Of a DNA stretch of 24,483 nt, positions 1-7,436 are shown one piece after another. Numbering within the stretch: the stretch's first letter is position 1; every line of letters begins with the position of its first letter. The position numbers were made by a program, and so were the translations under genes. The DNA is from an uncultured Mycoplasmatota bacterium (GTDB taxonomy: Bacteria; Bacillota_I; Bacilli_A; RF39; UBA660): NCBI GenBank assembly GCA_900552975.1, contig UWSL01000010.1, forward strand, positions 1 to 24,483, read 5' to 3'. The notes beneath the pieces are model-generated. The model was not told the origin of the DNA. It made no database searches and worked only from the letters and a program-made list of their open reading frames with translations.

Positions 1-1
1 A

Positions 2-478
2 AACAATGTAGTTAAAAATAAAATTAATAAATTATTATTTTCATCATATCGTAGTTCTTTATTAAATCCTTTAACTTATCTTAGATTATTTACACATGTT
101 TTAGGTCATGAAAATTGGTCACATTTTATGAATAATTTTCTATATATATTATTAATTGGTCCTATGATAGAAGAAAAATATGGTAGTTTAAATCTTCTTT
201 ATATGATATTAATTACAGCTGGTATTACAGGATTAATAAATTCCTTAAGACCCAAAAACATTTCCATTTTAGGAGCAAGCAATATTGTATTTATGTTAAT
301 TGTTTTAAGTTCATTTGTAAATATTCAAGCTGGTAAAATTCCTCTCACTTTGATATTAATTTGCTTATGCTATGTAGTAAATGAAATTATCGATGGCTTA
401 TCTAAAAAGGATAATGTATCTCACTTGGGTCACTTAGTTGGAGCTTGTTGTGGCATCTTATTTGGCTTTTATTTTTAA
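2..478 (+). CDS. Rhomboid-family intramembrane serine protease, 3' part (5' end outside window)
   Basis: The reading frame is open from base 2, well upstream of the first ATG at 128, so this is the C-terminal 158 residues of a gene that begins outside the window. Rhomboids cleave membrane proteins within the bilayer using a Ser-His dyad. Visible signatures are the loop motif GHENWSHFMNN just before a membrane helix, GASN with the candidate catalytic serine at 278-280 (families usually have GxSG or GASG, so the Asn is a small variation), and HLGHLVGACCG near the C-terminus with the candidate catalytic histidine at 431-433. The order and the hydrophobic segments fit the family. The ATG at 128 lies inside the loop motif and has no ribosome binding site, so it is not the start. 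The substrate cannot be inferred. The gene ends about 20 bases before an intrinsic terminator. Confidence 0.85.
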   Translation, partial: NNVVKNKINKLLFSSYRSSLLNPLTYLRLFTHVLGHENWSHFMNNFLYILLIGPMIEEKYGSLNLLYMILITAGITGLINSLRPKNISILGASNIVFMLIVLSSFVNIQAGKIPLTLILICLCYVVNEIIDGLSKKDNVSHLGHLVGACCGILFGFYF

Positions 479-495
479 TTTTTATTATAAAATTT

Positions 496-523
496 AGACA
501 TATGGCGATTATATGTCTTTTTT
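496..523 (+). terminator. Intrinsic terminator after the rhomboid gene
   Basis: AGACATAT (496-503) pairs perfectly with ATATGTCT (511-518) around a 7-nt loop and is followed by a T run. It ends the rhomboid transcript. Confidence 0.8.
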
Positions 524-660
524 ATGTGCTAAATAATTGATTTTTTCCTTATTTTATAATACAATTTTATATTATTTAGAAAGAAGCAAGTCTAATTAAC
601 AAATAATAACATAAGATATATAATAGCTGATTGATATTGGCAATGATGAAGGAGTTAACT

Positions 661-756
661 ATGATAGATAAAGACATTGTCTTAAAAACTTACTTAGAAC
701 TTAAAAATGTTATATAAGTAGAAAAAGATAAAAATGGTAATATAATATATCATACT
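661..756 (+). pseudogene. 5' end of the GGDEF gene, interrupted by in-frame TAA
   Basis: A strong Shine-Dalgarno AAGGAG (649-654) sits 6 nt before ATG 661. Eighteen codons follow (MIDKDIVLKTYLELKNVI) and then TAA at 715-717. The same frame stays open after the stop (VEKDKNGNIIYHT) straight into the GGDEF protein annotated from 757. The only good initiation signals of the gene are therefore upstream of the stop. A single CAA to TAA change would explain it. It could be a fresh nonsense mutation, a tolerated readthrough site, or a sequence error. Confidence 0.7.
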
Positions 757-1473
757 TTGGATAAAGATTTAGAAATATATAATGAATTATTAAATGATAA
801 TATTGTTCATAATACGAATCAATATTATCATAAAGGAAGTAAAACTTGGTATCAATTATTTAGTAAAGATATCAAACAAGATAATGAAGATGATTATCAT
901 ACCATACACTTTTTAGAAGATATAACTAGTTTTAAGAACGAAGAAAAGAAATTAAAAATTGATGGATTAACTCACTTATTAAAAGATCGAAATGAAACTA
1001 GTTCATTAATGAATGATTATATTGAATGGGCAATTAAAAATAAAGAAAATTTTTCAATTATTATGACTGATGTGGATGACTTTAAAAAAATTAATGATAC
1101 ATATGGTCATAAATGTGGCGATTTAGTACTGCAAAAAATTGGAAAAATATTAATTGCTAATACGAGACATGCTAATGATTGGTTTGCTGATAGAAAAAGT
1201 GATATTGTTACACGTTTTGGTGGCGACGAATTTTTACTATTAATTAAAAATATATCTTTAAAAGATACCGAAAAGAAAATTAATGAAATTAAAGAAAGTA
1301 TGGCAAAAGACTGTGTACAACTTGATAATAATGAATTTAATATAAAAATGAGTTTTGGGTATGTTAATATAGACCCTAGCACATTAGATACTTCTAAAAA
1401 AACTGATGAAATAAGAAATATGTTAATAAAAAAAGCAGACATTAATCTATATCAAGCAAAGAAAAATAAATAA
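757..1473 (+). CDS. GGDEF-domain protein (putative diguanylate cyclase), N-terminus interrupted
   Basis: Diguanylate cyclases make cyclic di-GMP from two GTP. The GGDEF domain begins around IDGLTHLLKDR and has the metal-binding segment IMTDVDDFKKINDTYGHKCGD. It carries an intact GGDEF signature (RFGGDEF, bases 1219-1233), a final SFGYV strand, and ends in ADINLYQAKKNK, typical of the domain end. The part before it (through HTIHFLEDITSFKNEE) looks like a small PAS-type sensor domain with its usual final D-x-T. No membrane segment is seen, so it is probably cytoplasmic. The start given is TTG 757, which lacks a ribosome binding site; the natural start appears to be ATG 661, separated by the TAA at 715. 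Without readthrough the product would lose about 32 N-terminal residues or not be made. The catalytic core itself is undamaged. A hairpin terminator follows. Confidence 0.75.
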   Translation: MDKDLEIYNELLNDNIVHNTNQYYHKGSKTWYQLFSKDIKQDNEDDYHTIHFLEDITSFKNEEKKLKIDGLTHLLKDRNETSSLMNDYIEWAIKNKENFSIIMTDVDDFKKINDTYGHKCGDLVLQKIGKILIANTRHANDWFADRKSDIVTRFGGDEFLLLIKNISLKDTEKKINEIKESMAKDCVQLDNNEFNIKMSFGYVNIDPSTLDTSKKTDEIRNMLIKKADINLYQAKKNK

Positions 1474-1490
1474 ATTTTAAAAACTTACAC

Positions 1491-1519
1491 AAAAAGAGAA
1501 AAATGACTTTTCTCTTTTT
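1491..1519 (+). terminator. Intrinsic terminator after the GGDEF gene
   Basis: AAAAAGAGAAAA (1491-1502) pairs with TTTTCTCTTTTT (1508-1519) around a 5-nt loop. The 3' arm itself supplies the T tract. The space from 1520 to 1678 shows no gene I can support. Confidence 0.7.
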
Positions 1520-1678
1520 AATATATTGCTTTTTTATTTGTGTCTCCTAAATGGGATTCACATCATAAGTAGCTTTTTTTACGGAAAATAAAGAGGTAAA
1601 TTTGCTTTTTTTAATAATCAATGAGAAAATTTATATAGTTTTTATTATTATATTTAAGAATTAAATAAGGGGGATATT

Positions 1679-3469
1679 ATGGATAGTTTACAAATTAATT
1701 TTGAAAAATTAATTCCCTATGCTATCGAAGCTTTTACTGCTATTTATGGTGAAGGATACCATGATATGATTGAAGAAAAATTAAATAATCTAACAATTTT
1801 TGATTACTTAGATGTGGATGGTACTGAGTCTTACATATGGCATTTAAAAGAAATAAAATCAAAGGAATTAAGTTTAAAATTTTTAGATTATTTGGGTTAT
1901 GATGTAAAAAAGGATATAGAAAGTAAAAAATATTATAACCTAAGAAATGATGTTAATGATTTACTGAAAAAATATTTAGGATCTTGTAATCTTATATTTG
2001 ATAATGATATAAATTACCATGTGTTATTAAAGGCTTTTGAAAAAAGCAATCCATGTAAACAAGAAAAAATATTAATCAATAAAGTTAATTTAATCAATAA
2101 TTTTTTAAAAGAAAAGGGAAAAAGTATTACTTTAGCAGAACTTGATGATTTTTGTAAGACTGACGAATTTGCCATAATTTCATCAAAAATTAAAAAAGCC
2201 TTAATCATTTATAATAATTTAGAAAAAGAATATAGAAATTGGACCAAACAATTTGAAGCTATTGAAGAATATGTAAAAGCTGAAAAAGACAGAAAAAGAA
2301 TTATCTGCGATAGTAAAAAAGAAAAAATGGTTACTGATGTTAATAGGGAAATAAATCCTGAAATTAAAAGAATTATAAACAATTGGAATATTGAAGAAAA
2401 ATGGAATTTATTATTCGAAATTACTGATGAAGAAAATGTATGTATTATTGAAAATTTCAGACAAGATAAAATTGATCTTTTAAGTAATCCTTTAGTTGAT
2501 TTAACAGCAAAATATTGGATAATGTATTGGCAAATAATCTACTTTGAAAAGTTAGGTATTAAATTCCCTAATAATTATTTAAATAAATGCATTCAAAGTG
2601 GTAATTTGGATAAATATATTAATTGGTTAAATAAAGAAAAAACAAAACAATTAATACCAAATCCATATTTAATTAATCATGTTACATCGCTAAATAAAAG
2701 AATGAAAGAAAAAATTGAAAGACAATATTTTACATCAAAAAAAGATTTTAAAAGAATTTATAAATTATTAAACAGTCAACACTATACAAAAGATATGTTA
2801 TATACTAAAATGAAGGATAAAAAAGTTTGTATAATAGAAAATAGCAATTTAACCAAAAAAGTATGCTCTTCAGGTAGTTCTATTATGTTTTTTACTATAA
2901 GAGTTCATGATGGTGGTCAATTAGCTCATATTTTTATGCATGAATGTGGACATGCTATAGATCAAGGAGAAAATCGTAATGGATTCGAATGTTTTGATGA
3001 TGAAGCAATGAATCCTTACAATCCAAAATATAGAAAATATGAAAGATTTAACGAAACGCTTAATGATATTTTAACTTTAGAAGCCAATTCATATTTGATA
3101 AGTCAAGGAATATTCTTAATCGAAAATGAAGAACTATTAAGTAATGATATTTTTAATCGTAATACTAGATTTGCGACAAAACAAATTGTTTACCCACTTC
3201 TTTTAAATTTTAGAGAGCAATTAATAAAAGCAAAAGTTACAGCGTCACCAATGGAGTTTATAAAATTAATTGGTCGAGATAATTTTGAAAACTTAGTAGA
3301 TATTCTTAATAAAGTTGATTACCTAACTCAAAATGGTATGGAAGCTTTAAAAGAAAATCCCAAGTTAGAAAAAGAATATTTAAGGGAATTAGATAAATTA
3401 AACGATGTTTATAATTCGATTGATTTTTATTATAAAAATAATTTTGGAGAAGAAACATATTCTATTTAA
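1679..3469 (+). CDS. Putative gluzincin-like zinc metallopeptidase, 596 aa, family not recognised
   Basis: I do not recognise the family. The protein has the zinc-peptidase motif HECGH at residues 421-425, in a helix-like context (AHIFMHECGHAID). About 33 residues later comes NETLND (458-463), where Glu459 and Asp463 fit the E-x-x-x-D third-ligand helix of gluzincins. This supports a zinc-dependent peptidase. The N-terminal 400 residues are helical and lysine- and glutamate-rich, with no signal peptide or membrane segment, so a cytoplasmic enzyme is likely. This layout of a long helical N-terminal part and a C-terminal catalytic part recalls large oligopeptidases, but the M3-type motif is not complete. 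Start ATG 1679 follows AAGGGGG at 1667-1673. It is a single gene with its own terminator. A second, unrelated HEXXH protein is its convergent neighbour. The substrate is unknown. Confidence 0.65.
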   Translation: MDSLQINFEKLIPYAIEAFTAIYGEGYHDMIEEKLNNLTIFDYLDVDGTESYIWHLKEIKSKELSLKFLDYLGYDVKKDIESKKYYNLRNDVNDLLKKYLGSCNLIFDNDINYHVLLKAFEKSNPCKQEKILINKVNLINNFLKEKGKSITLAELDDFCKTDEFAIISSKIKKALIIYNNLEKEYRNWTKQFEAIEEYVKAEKDRKRIICDSKKEKMVTDVNREINPEIKRIINNWNIEEKWNLLFEITDEENVCIIENFRQDKIDLLSNPLVDLTAKYWIMYWQIIYFEKLGIKFPNNYLNKCIQSGNLDKYINWLNKEKTKQLIPNPYLINHVTSLNKRMKEKIERQYFTSKKDFKRIYKLLNSQHYTKDMLYTKMKDKKVCIIENSNLTKKVCSSGSSIMFFTIRVHDGGQLAHIFMHECGHAIDQGENRNGFECFDDEAMNPYNPKYRKYERFNETLNDILTLEANSYLISQGIFLIENEELLSNDIFNRNTRFATKQIVYPLLLNFREQLIKAKVTASPMEFIKLIGRDNFENLVDILNKVDYLTQNGMEALKENPKLEKEYLRELDKLNDVYNSIDFYYKNNFGEETYSI

Positions 3470-3481
3470 GACAACATTATA

Positions 3482-3509
3482 AAAAACAACTTTTTCAAGT
3501 TGTTTTTTT
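3482..3509 (+). terminator. Intrinsic terminator after the 596-aa metalloprotein gene
   Basis: AAACAACTT (3484-3492), a TTTC loop, then AAGTTGTTT (3497-3505) running into seven T. A 9-bp perfect stem. Confidence 0.85.
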
Positions 3510-3556
3510 GCTGTTAATAAGTTAATAGTTATTAACAAATTTATAAATCAATGTAT

Positions 3557-3661
3557 TTAAATTTTTTGACCAAGATATGCTTTTTTTAAAATTGGAAATT
3601 CATTTAGTGACTCTATTGGCTTTTCTAAATTAGCAAGAAGAGCTTTAACTACCAAAAGATC
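3557..3661 (-). pseudogene. In-frame 34-codon continuation after the stop of the 260-aa metalloprotein
   Basis: Directly after the TAA (3664-3662) of the 260-aa gene, the same frame stays open for 34 codons to a second TAA at 3559-3557. It encodes a protein-like tail that begins DLLVVKALLANLEKPIESLN and ends AYLGQKI. There is no start codon with a ribosome binding site inside it. It may be the lost C-terminus of the upstream gene. In such AT-rich DNA an open stretch of this length can also occur by chance, so the case is weaker than at the other two interrupted loci. Confidence 0.4.
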
Positions 3662-4444
3662 TTATTTTGCACCATCAGAACAATTAGCATATTTTTTTAT
3701 TAATTGTTGAGTTAACATATCTTCTTCACTGAAACCATAATATAAATGATTCATATAATAATTGCTATTATTGACGCTTAATGATTTAGTAAGATCAACT
3801 ATTCTTTTAATATCACGTATATTTTGCGTAATTTTGTTTATTATTTCTGGTAGTGACGTACAATTTTCTGGTAGTGTCGAGCTAATTCCATTATAATTTT
3901 GCACTTCTGCATAATAATTAACAGCATTGACCATTGCTTTTTCACTAGCAATATTAGGGAAGATATCTTTTAATAAGAATAAATCATTTTTAATAGTAAA
4001 TAACTCAGCATCTTCTTCATATTTTATGTACTTTTTATTTAATAAATAATAATTATCAAAGAAATATCTAATATATAACATTAATTGTGCATCGAATGCA
4101 TCCATTTTTGTAAAATCTTTTATTTCATGATTATCCCAAATACACTTTCCTTGTAAAAAATGACGAAATTCATGACCTACACATATAGTTATTAAAACAT
4201 AATAGGTATTTAAATCAATTATCCCAGATTCAACTATTTCTTTTAATCCTAGTATATTAGGAGTATTAATAAAAATTTTATGTTGGTTTTCAATATGTTG
4301 ATACCATCCTACATTATTTCTTGTTATTTGATCTTTATCAGTTAGAATTACATTTATACAACTATTATCAATAGCTGAATAGTATTCAAGAATTTTATGG
4401 ATAAATCGTAAAGTATCTTTTTCATTAATCATATTAGGCGTCAT
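3662..4444 (-). CDS. Putative zinc metallopeptidase-like protein (HEFRH), 260 aa
   Basis: The family is not recognised. HEFRH at residues 91-95 (CVGHEFRHFLQGK) matches the HEXXH zinc site. About 50 residues later YEEDAELF gives an E-x-D-A-type segment that could supply the third ligand, as in several minimal metalloproteases. There is no signal peptide or clear membrane helix. The remainder is rich in Asn, Tyr and Ile. Start ATG 4444 is preceded by AAGGGA 5 nt upstream and by an extended -10 at 4474-4482, giving a short 5' UTR. The stop is TAA at 3662-3664, with an open in-frame tail beyond it (3557-3661), so the protein may originally have been about 295 residues. It could be a protease, or an HEXXH protein with another role such as an antitoxin or regulator. 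Catalytic activity is inferred only from the motif. Confidence 0.55.
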   Translation of the reverse strand: MTPNMINEKDTLRFIHKILEYYSAIDNSCINVILTDKDQITRNNVGWYQHIENQHKIFINTPNILGLKEIVESGIIDLNTYYVLITICVGHEFRHFLQGKCIWDNHEIKDFTKMDAFDAQLMLYIRYFFDNYYLLNKKYIKYEEDAELFTIKNDLFLLKDIFPNIASEKAMVNAVNYYAEVQNYNGISSTLPENCTSLPEIINKITQNIRDIKRIVDLTKSLSVNNSNYYMNHLYYGFSEEDMLTQQLIKKYANCSDGAK

Positions 4445-4473
4445 TAAGTCCCTTATTTCCTACCCGATTGTGT

Positions 4474-4482
4474 ATTATATCA
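4474..4482 (-). promoter_or_regulatory. Extended -10 promoter for the 260-aa metalloprotein
   Basis: On the minus strand TGATATAAT, a perfect extended -10, about 30 nt upstream of ATG 4444. No convincing -35. Confidence 0.6.
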
Positions 4483-4592
4483 TATTTAGTTTAAATATTT
4501 ATATTAAATTATTTTTTCTTATAAAAAAGAAATATTAGTTCTTTATAGTTTATAGTATAATAAAAAATAATAAAGTTTTGGAGGAAGTAATT

Positions 4593-5027
4593 ATGAATAA
4601 AAATTATGTTGTAATAATGCTATTTAACAAAAATTATGACAAACTTTTACTTGTTAAAAGAAACAAAAAGCCTTATAAAGGTTGTTGGAATGGAATTGGA
4701 GGAAAAATAGAAAATAATGAAACACCATATGAAGCAGCAATAAGAGAATGTATGGAGGAAACTGGTATTTTAATAACTAAACCAAAATTATTAGTTACAT
4801 ATGTTTATCCAGAAGATAATGTAATGAATAGTAATACTAGGTTAAATGTTATCTATGACTGTGTAGAAGAAATTGACGTTAAGGATAACGAAGAAGGACA
4901 CTATAAATGGAAGAATATTGAATCAGTAATGAATCCTTTTGATAAGGAAATAGCTGGTTTATCTAATTTAAATCAATTTGTTAAAGAAATTTTAGACTTA
5001 GAAAATATTAAGAAATTTTATGATTAA
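4593..5027 (+). CDS. NUDIX hydrolase, MutT/8-oxo-dGTP diphosphatase-like
   Basis: NUDIX enzymes hydrolyse nucleoside diphosphates linked to another moiety. The complete NUDIX box is at residues 37-59 (G-x5-E-x7-RE-x-x-EE-x-G-I: Gly37, Glu43, Arg51, Glu52, Glu55, Glu56, Gly58). The preceding WNGIGGKIE is the form typical of MutT-type 8-oxo-dGTP diphosphatases, so nucleotide-pool sanitation is the best guess. At 144 residues it is a normal single-domain length. The start is ATG 4593, 8 nt after a strong GGAGG (4580-4584). An in-frame TTG at 4578 is overlapped by that Shine-Dalgarno and is not a start. A TATAAT lies at 4556-4561. A second NUDIX gene follows 19 nt downstream, so the two are probably cotranscribed. 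The true substrate cannot be fixed from sequence, because NUDIX substrates vary widely. Confidence 0.85.
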   Translation: MNKNYVVIMLFNKNYDKLLLVKRNKKPYKGCWNGIGGKIENNETPYEAAIRECMEETGILITKPKLLVTYVYPEDNVMNSNTRLNVIYDCVEEIDVKDNEEGHYKWKNIESVMNPFDKEIAGLSNLNQFVKEILDLENIKKFYD

Positions 5028-5046
5028 TAACTTAAGAAGGTGAAAA

Positions 5047-5481
5047 ATGGGAACAATTGTTGTTGGTGGCCTAATAGAAAAAGATGGAAAGTTCTTATTA
5101 GTTCAAGAAGCAAAAGAAAAATGTAGAGGCAAATGGAATCTTCCTGCTGGACGATTAACTTCAAACGAAACAGTTTTGGATGGAGCTAAAAGAGAAATCT
5201 TGGAAGAAACAGGATGCAAAGTTGAATTGACAAAAATATTAGAAATTGGTAATAGAATCGCAGAAAATAATGTATGGTTATGTATTATTTTTGCAACTAC
5301 TCTTTTAGAAGAAAATATAGTTTATGATAAAAATGAAATTCTAGATGTTAAATGGTTTAGTTATGAAGAATTACTAAATATGAAAAATGAACTTAGATCT
5401 TATGATTTGATAATTAATAGTATTTTAGCTTTTGTACATAATAAATCTGTAGATATAGATGTAATCAAAATTATAAAATAA
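5047..5481 (+). CDS. NUDIX hydrolase, second of a tandem pair
   Basis: The NUDIX box is complete at residues 35-57 (Gly35, Glu41, Arg49, Glu50, Glu53, Glu54, Gly56), preceded by WNLPAGRLTSNE. The LPAG context differs from the GIGG of the upstream paralogue and resembles NUDIX enzymes acting on nucleoside diphosphate derivatives or sugars more than classical MutT, so the substrates of the pair are probably different. At 144 residues it is a single domain, and cytoplasmic. ATG 5047 follows AGAAGGTG a few nucleotides upstream, and only 19 nt separate it from the previous gene, so an operon is likely. Similarity between the two outside the box is low, which argues against a recent tandem duplication. 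The assignment to the superfamily is firm; the reaction is not. Confidence 0.85.
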   Translation: MGTIVVGGLIEKDGKFLLVQEAKEKCRGKWNLPAGRLTSNETVLDGAKREILEETGCKVELTKILEIGNRIAENNVWLCIIFATTLLEENIVYDKNEILDVKWFSYEELLNMKNELRSYDLIINSILAFVHNKSVDIDVIKIIK

Positions 5482-5595
5482 TGTTTATTTTGAAATTGTT
5501 AAAAATTAAAGAAATCGACGATAGAAAAAGCATAAACAAATTTCAATTCAATTGACATTTAACAGAAAAAAGAATATTTAAACTCTTAAAGTATA

Positions 5596-5604
5596 TGTTA
5601 TAAT
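5596..5604 (+). promoter_or_regulatory. Extended -10 promoter for the 239-aa membrane-anchored protein
   Basis: TGTTATAAT, 26 nt before ATG 5630. The TTGACA at 5552-5557 is 41 nt upstream, too far to act as its -35. Confidence 0.6.
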
Positions 5605-5629
5605 CTACTTATAGTAGAGGTGTTGTTAT

Positions 5630-6349
5630 ATGAAAAAAGAAAAAATAATCATTATAGTATTGATTATTATAATTGTTGGGCTTGGTGGATATATTGGATA
5701 TGATAAGTTTTTAAGTAAAAATAATGAAGTTACTGAAAAAAATAATAAAGTTGAAGAAAAAGAAGTCGAAAAAGATAAAACAAATCAGGCAAATATAGAA
5801 TCAAACGATTCAACTGCTAAAGTTATTAATTTCGACAGAAAGAACTGTCTTGATAAGGATTCAACTATTCTTGATGAAAAAAATTATTCTTTATTAAGAG
5901 ATGGTCATGGTGAGTTCGTTTCAGATATAACTATGTCTATAGGTGAAAATGAAAAAACAGTAAATGTATATCTAACAAGCGATTCATTAATAGGAAAAAA
6001 ATTAAATATTAAAGAAGATGAAAAACATGAACTTGTTTTTGATAAAAAAGTTGAATATATTTTTGGTGGTATTTTTTCAGCGGAGTATTATGGTGGAACT
6101 TCATACATATTCTTATTAGAAGATGGAACAATCGAACATATGGATCTTTATAAAATTTATGAAAATAATATTTATGAGCATAAGCTTGTTGAAGGTGTAA
6201 GTGATATTGTTAGATTTGACAATATATCAACTAATCCCAATGAAGGAATGGGAGCTAATTTTACTGCAATTGCGTATAAAGCAGATGGTTCTTTTTATGA
6301 TTTATCTAAAAATGAAGCCTTTAAAAATGTTCTTAATAATCAATGGTAA
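5630..6349 (+). CDS. Membrane-anchored extracellular protein of unknown function, 239 aa
   Basis: The family is not recognised. After MKKEK comes a single hydrophobic helix (about residues 6-27, Ile-rich, ending GLGGYIGY). Next is a charged Asn/Lys/Glu linker (about 30-65) and then a compact domain with many beta-type strands (GEFVSDITMSIGENEK, VEYIFGGIFSAEYYGG, SYIFLLEDGTIEHMDLYKI). This indicates one N-terminal membrane anchor with the C-terminal domain outside the cell. There is no lipobox cysteine and no LPxTG. The segment with repeated short strands and DGT-type turns could be a partial beta-propeller-like or repeat fold, but this is only a guess. ATG 5630 is preceded by AGAGGTG. Another gene of the same architecture lies at 9655-10302, on the other side of the 900-codon gene. 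The gene ends in a clear terminator. Confidence 0.6.
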   Translation: MKKEKIIIIVLIIIIVGLGGYIGYDKFLSKNNEVTEKNNKVEEKEVEKDKTNQANIESNDSTAKVINFDRKNCLDKDSTILDEKNYSLLRDGHGEFVSDITMSIGENEKTVNVYLTSDSLIGKKLNIKEDEKHELVFDKKVEYIFGGIFSAEYYGGTSYIFLLEDGTIEHMDLYKIYENNIYEHKLVEGVSDIVRFDNISTNPNEGMGANFTAIAYKADGSFYDLSKNEAFKNVLNNQW

Positions 6350-6364
6350 TCTATTGTTATTTCT

Positions 6365-6389
6365 AAAAACTAGCATAGCTAGTTTTTTT
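6365..6389 (+). terminator. Intrinsic terminator after the 239-aa gene
   Basis: AAAAACTAGC (6365-6374), loop ATA, GCTAGTTTTT (6378-6387), then more T. A 10-bp perfect stem. Confidence 0.85.
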
Positions 6390-6492
6390 ATTTATTAAAT
6401 AAAAAGGCTACAAATAATATTATTTTTTGTATTGGATTTTAAATGATATTAGCATTAGATAGTAATGATAGAAGACAATTTGGTAAAATAAA

Positions 6493-6501
6493 TGTTATAA
6501 T
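6493..6501 (+). promoter_or_regulatory. Extended -10 promoter for the 900-codon gene
   Basis: TGTTATAAT in the 322-nt gap 6350-6671. It would give an unusually long 5' UTR of about 160 nt for this window, containing the palindrome at 6570-6589. No gene is seen in the gap. Confidence 0.5.
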
Positions 6502-6569
6502 ATTTATGTATCATAGTGAGTATATTTAAACAATTTATTTAGTGAGGTACTCAAAACTATTAAAATCAA

Positions 6570-6589
6570 ATACTTTATATATAAAGTAT
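6570..6589 (+). repeat. Perfect 20-bp palindrome in the 5' UTR of the 900-codon gene
   Basis: ATACTTTATATATAAAGTAT is its own reverse complement. It lies between the extended -10 (6493-6501) and ATG 6672. It could be an operator for a dimeric repressor or an RNA hairpin. It is AT-only apart from one C and one G, so chance is possible. Confidence 0.5.
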
Positions 6590-6671
6590 GAAGTATGTTA
6601 ATTTTTTTATTATTAATGACATGACAGGATAATCAATATTAAATAAAGAAAGCTTAATTAGGTGATATAAC

Positions 6672-7415
6672 ATGAATGAATTTACTAATAAATTAAAAGA
6701 AATATCTAATCTATCAGAATTAGAAGGTTTAAACAATATCAATAGTAACCTTTTACTTTATGCTATTGCAAAGAGTGAAAGGTACGAATTATTAAATGGT
6801 GCTAATATAAAATTAGATCTTAGCGATAATACTACTCTTGAAAAATTAATAGATTTTTTACTTTCAGATGAAGATATACTTTATTTTATGCACAGAAATG
6901 GTTTCGCTTTTTCTAAAGATGAATTAAATGTAATATTCATTAAATTTATTCAAAAAGAGCAAGATTCATATAAATTTGATTGCTTTTTTAGAGATTTTTT
7001 CGATAGTAAAGATGAAACAAATGATTTTATAAAAGAGCATGAAGTTTTTTTCGAAAACTATATTAATGAAAAAAAACAAAGTATTTCATATGTTTTAAAC
7101 GATTATGATAATTTTATTAAATTAGTCTTAAAAAATAATCATACCGAATTAGTTAATAATATAGAAAATTATTCCGTTGCAAATTTAAAATTGTTGGTTC
7201 AATCATTAAAACATAAAAATCAAATTTCATATTATTTAGGAAATGATAGATTTGCGCAACATTTATTTGATTTGAAAGAAGAATTAAATCCAGATGAATT
7301 TTGTACTTTAATTGATTTGTTAAAAGAAAAATCTATTTATTCAAGAAACAATAATAATTCAGATCTGACATCGTTTTCTACTCTAATAAAGGAAAACATA
7401 GATTATTTAGCATAA
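6672..7415 (+). CDS. N-terminal part of a large unknown protein, ended by in-frame TAA
   Basis: The family is not recognised. The 247 residues are helical, rich in Asn, Leu, Lys and Glu, with no signal peptide, membrane helix or known motif, and look like an alpha-helical scaffold (for example SVANLKLLVQSLKHK, DEFCTLIDLLKEK). ATG 6672 is preceded by AGGTGA about 7 nt upstream, so this is the genuine translation start. The stop TAA (7413-7415) is followed in the same frame by IVSQTKL and then the 644-residue reading frame at 7437. Together they form 900 codons with one stop. I infer that this was, or still functions as, one gene, broken by a single substitution such as CAA to TAA. An intentional two-protein arrangement is less likely, because the downstream ATG has no ribosome binding site. 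Confidence 0.55.
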   Translation: MNEFTNKLKEISNLSELEGLNNINSNLLLYAIAKSERYELLNGANIKLDLSDNTTLEKLIDFLLSDEDILYFMHRNGFAFSKDELNVIFIKFIQKEQDSYKFDCFFRDFFDSKDETNDFIKEHEVFFENYINEKKQSISYVLNDYDNFIKLVLKNNHTELVNNIENYSVANLKLLVQSLKHKNQISYYLGNDRFAQHLFDLKEELNPDEFCTLIDLLKEKSIYSRNNNNSDLTSFSTLIKENIDYLA

Positions 7416-7436
7416 ATTGTATCTCAAACAAAGTTA

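Noticed and set aside
1107..1442. Antisense ORF of 111 aa under the GGDEF gene, and similar antisense ORFs under recombinase, murE, asnB, tex and the sulfatase
   Set aside because: They lie wholly inside well-supported genes on the other strand, have no ribosome binding sites and look like AT-rich shadows.
1535..1580. Segment containing ATGGGATTCACATCAT that recalls an insertion-sequence end
   Set aside because: No matching inverted copy, no transposase remnant and no target duplication are visible nearby.
4578..4592. TTG start extending the first NUDIX protein by five residues
   Set aside because: The TTG overlaps the Shine-Dalgarno GGAGG that serves ATG 4593; the added residues do not belong to the family.
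6443..6529. 28-codon ORF starting MILALDSNDRRQFGK
   Set aside because: No ribosome binding site, and it overlaps the extended -10 promoter at 6493; most likely chance.
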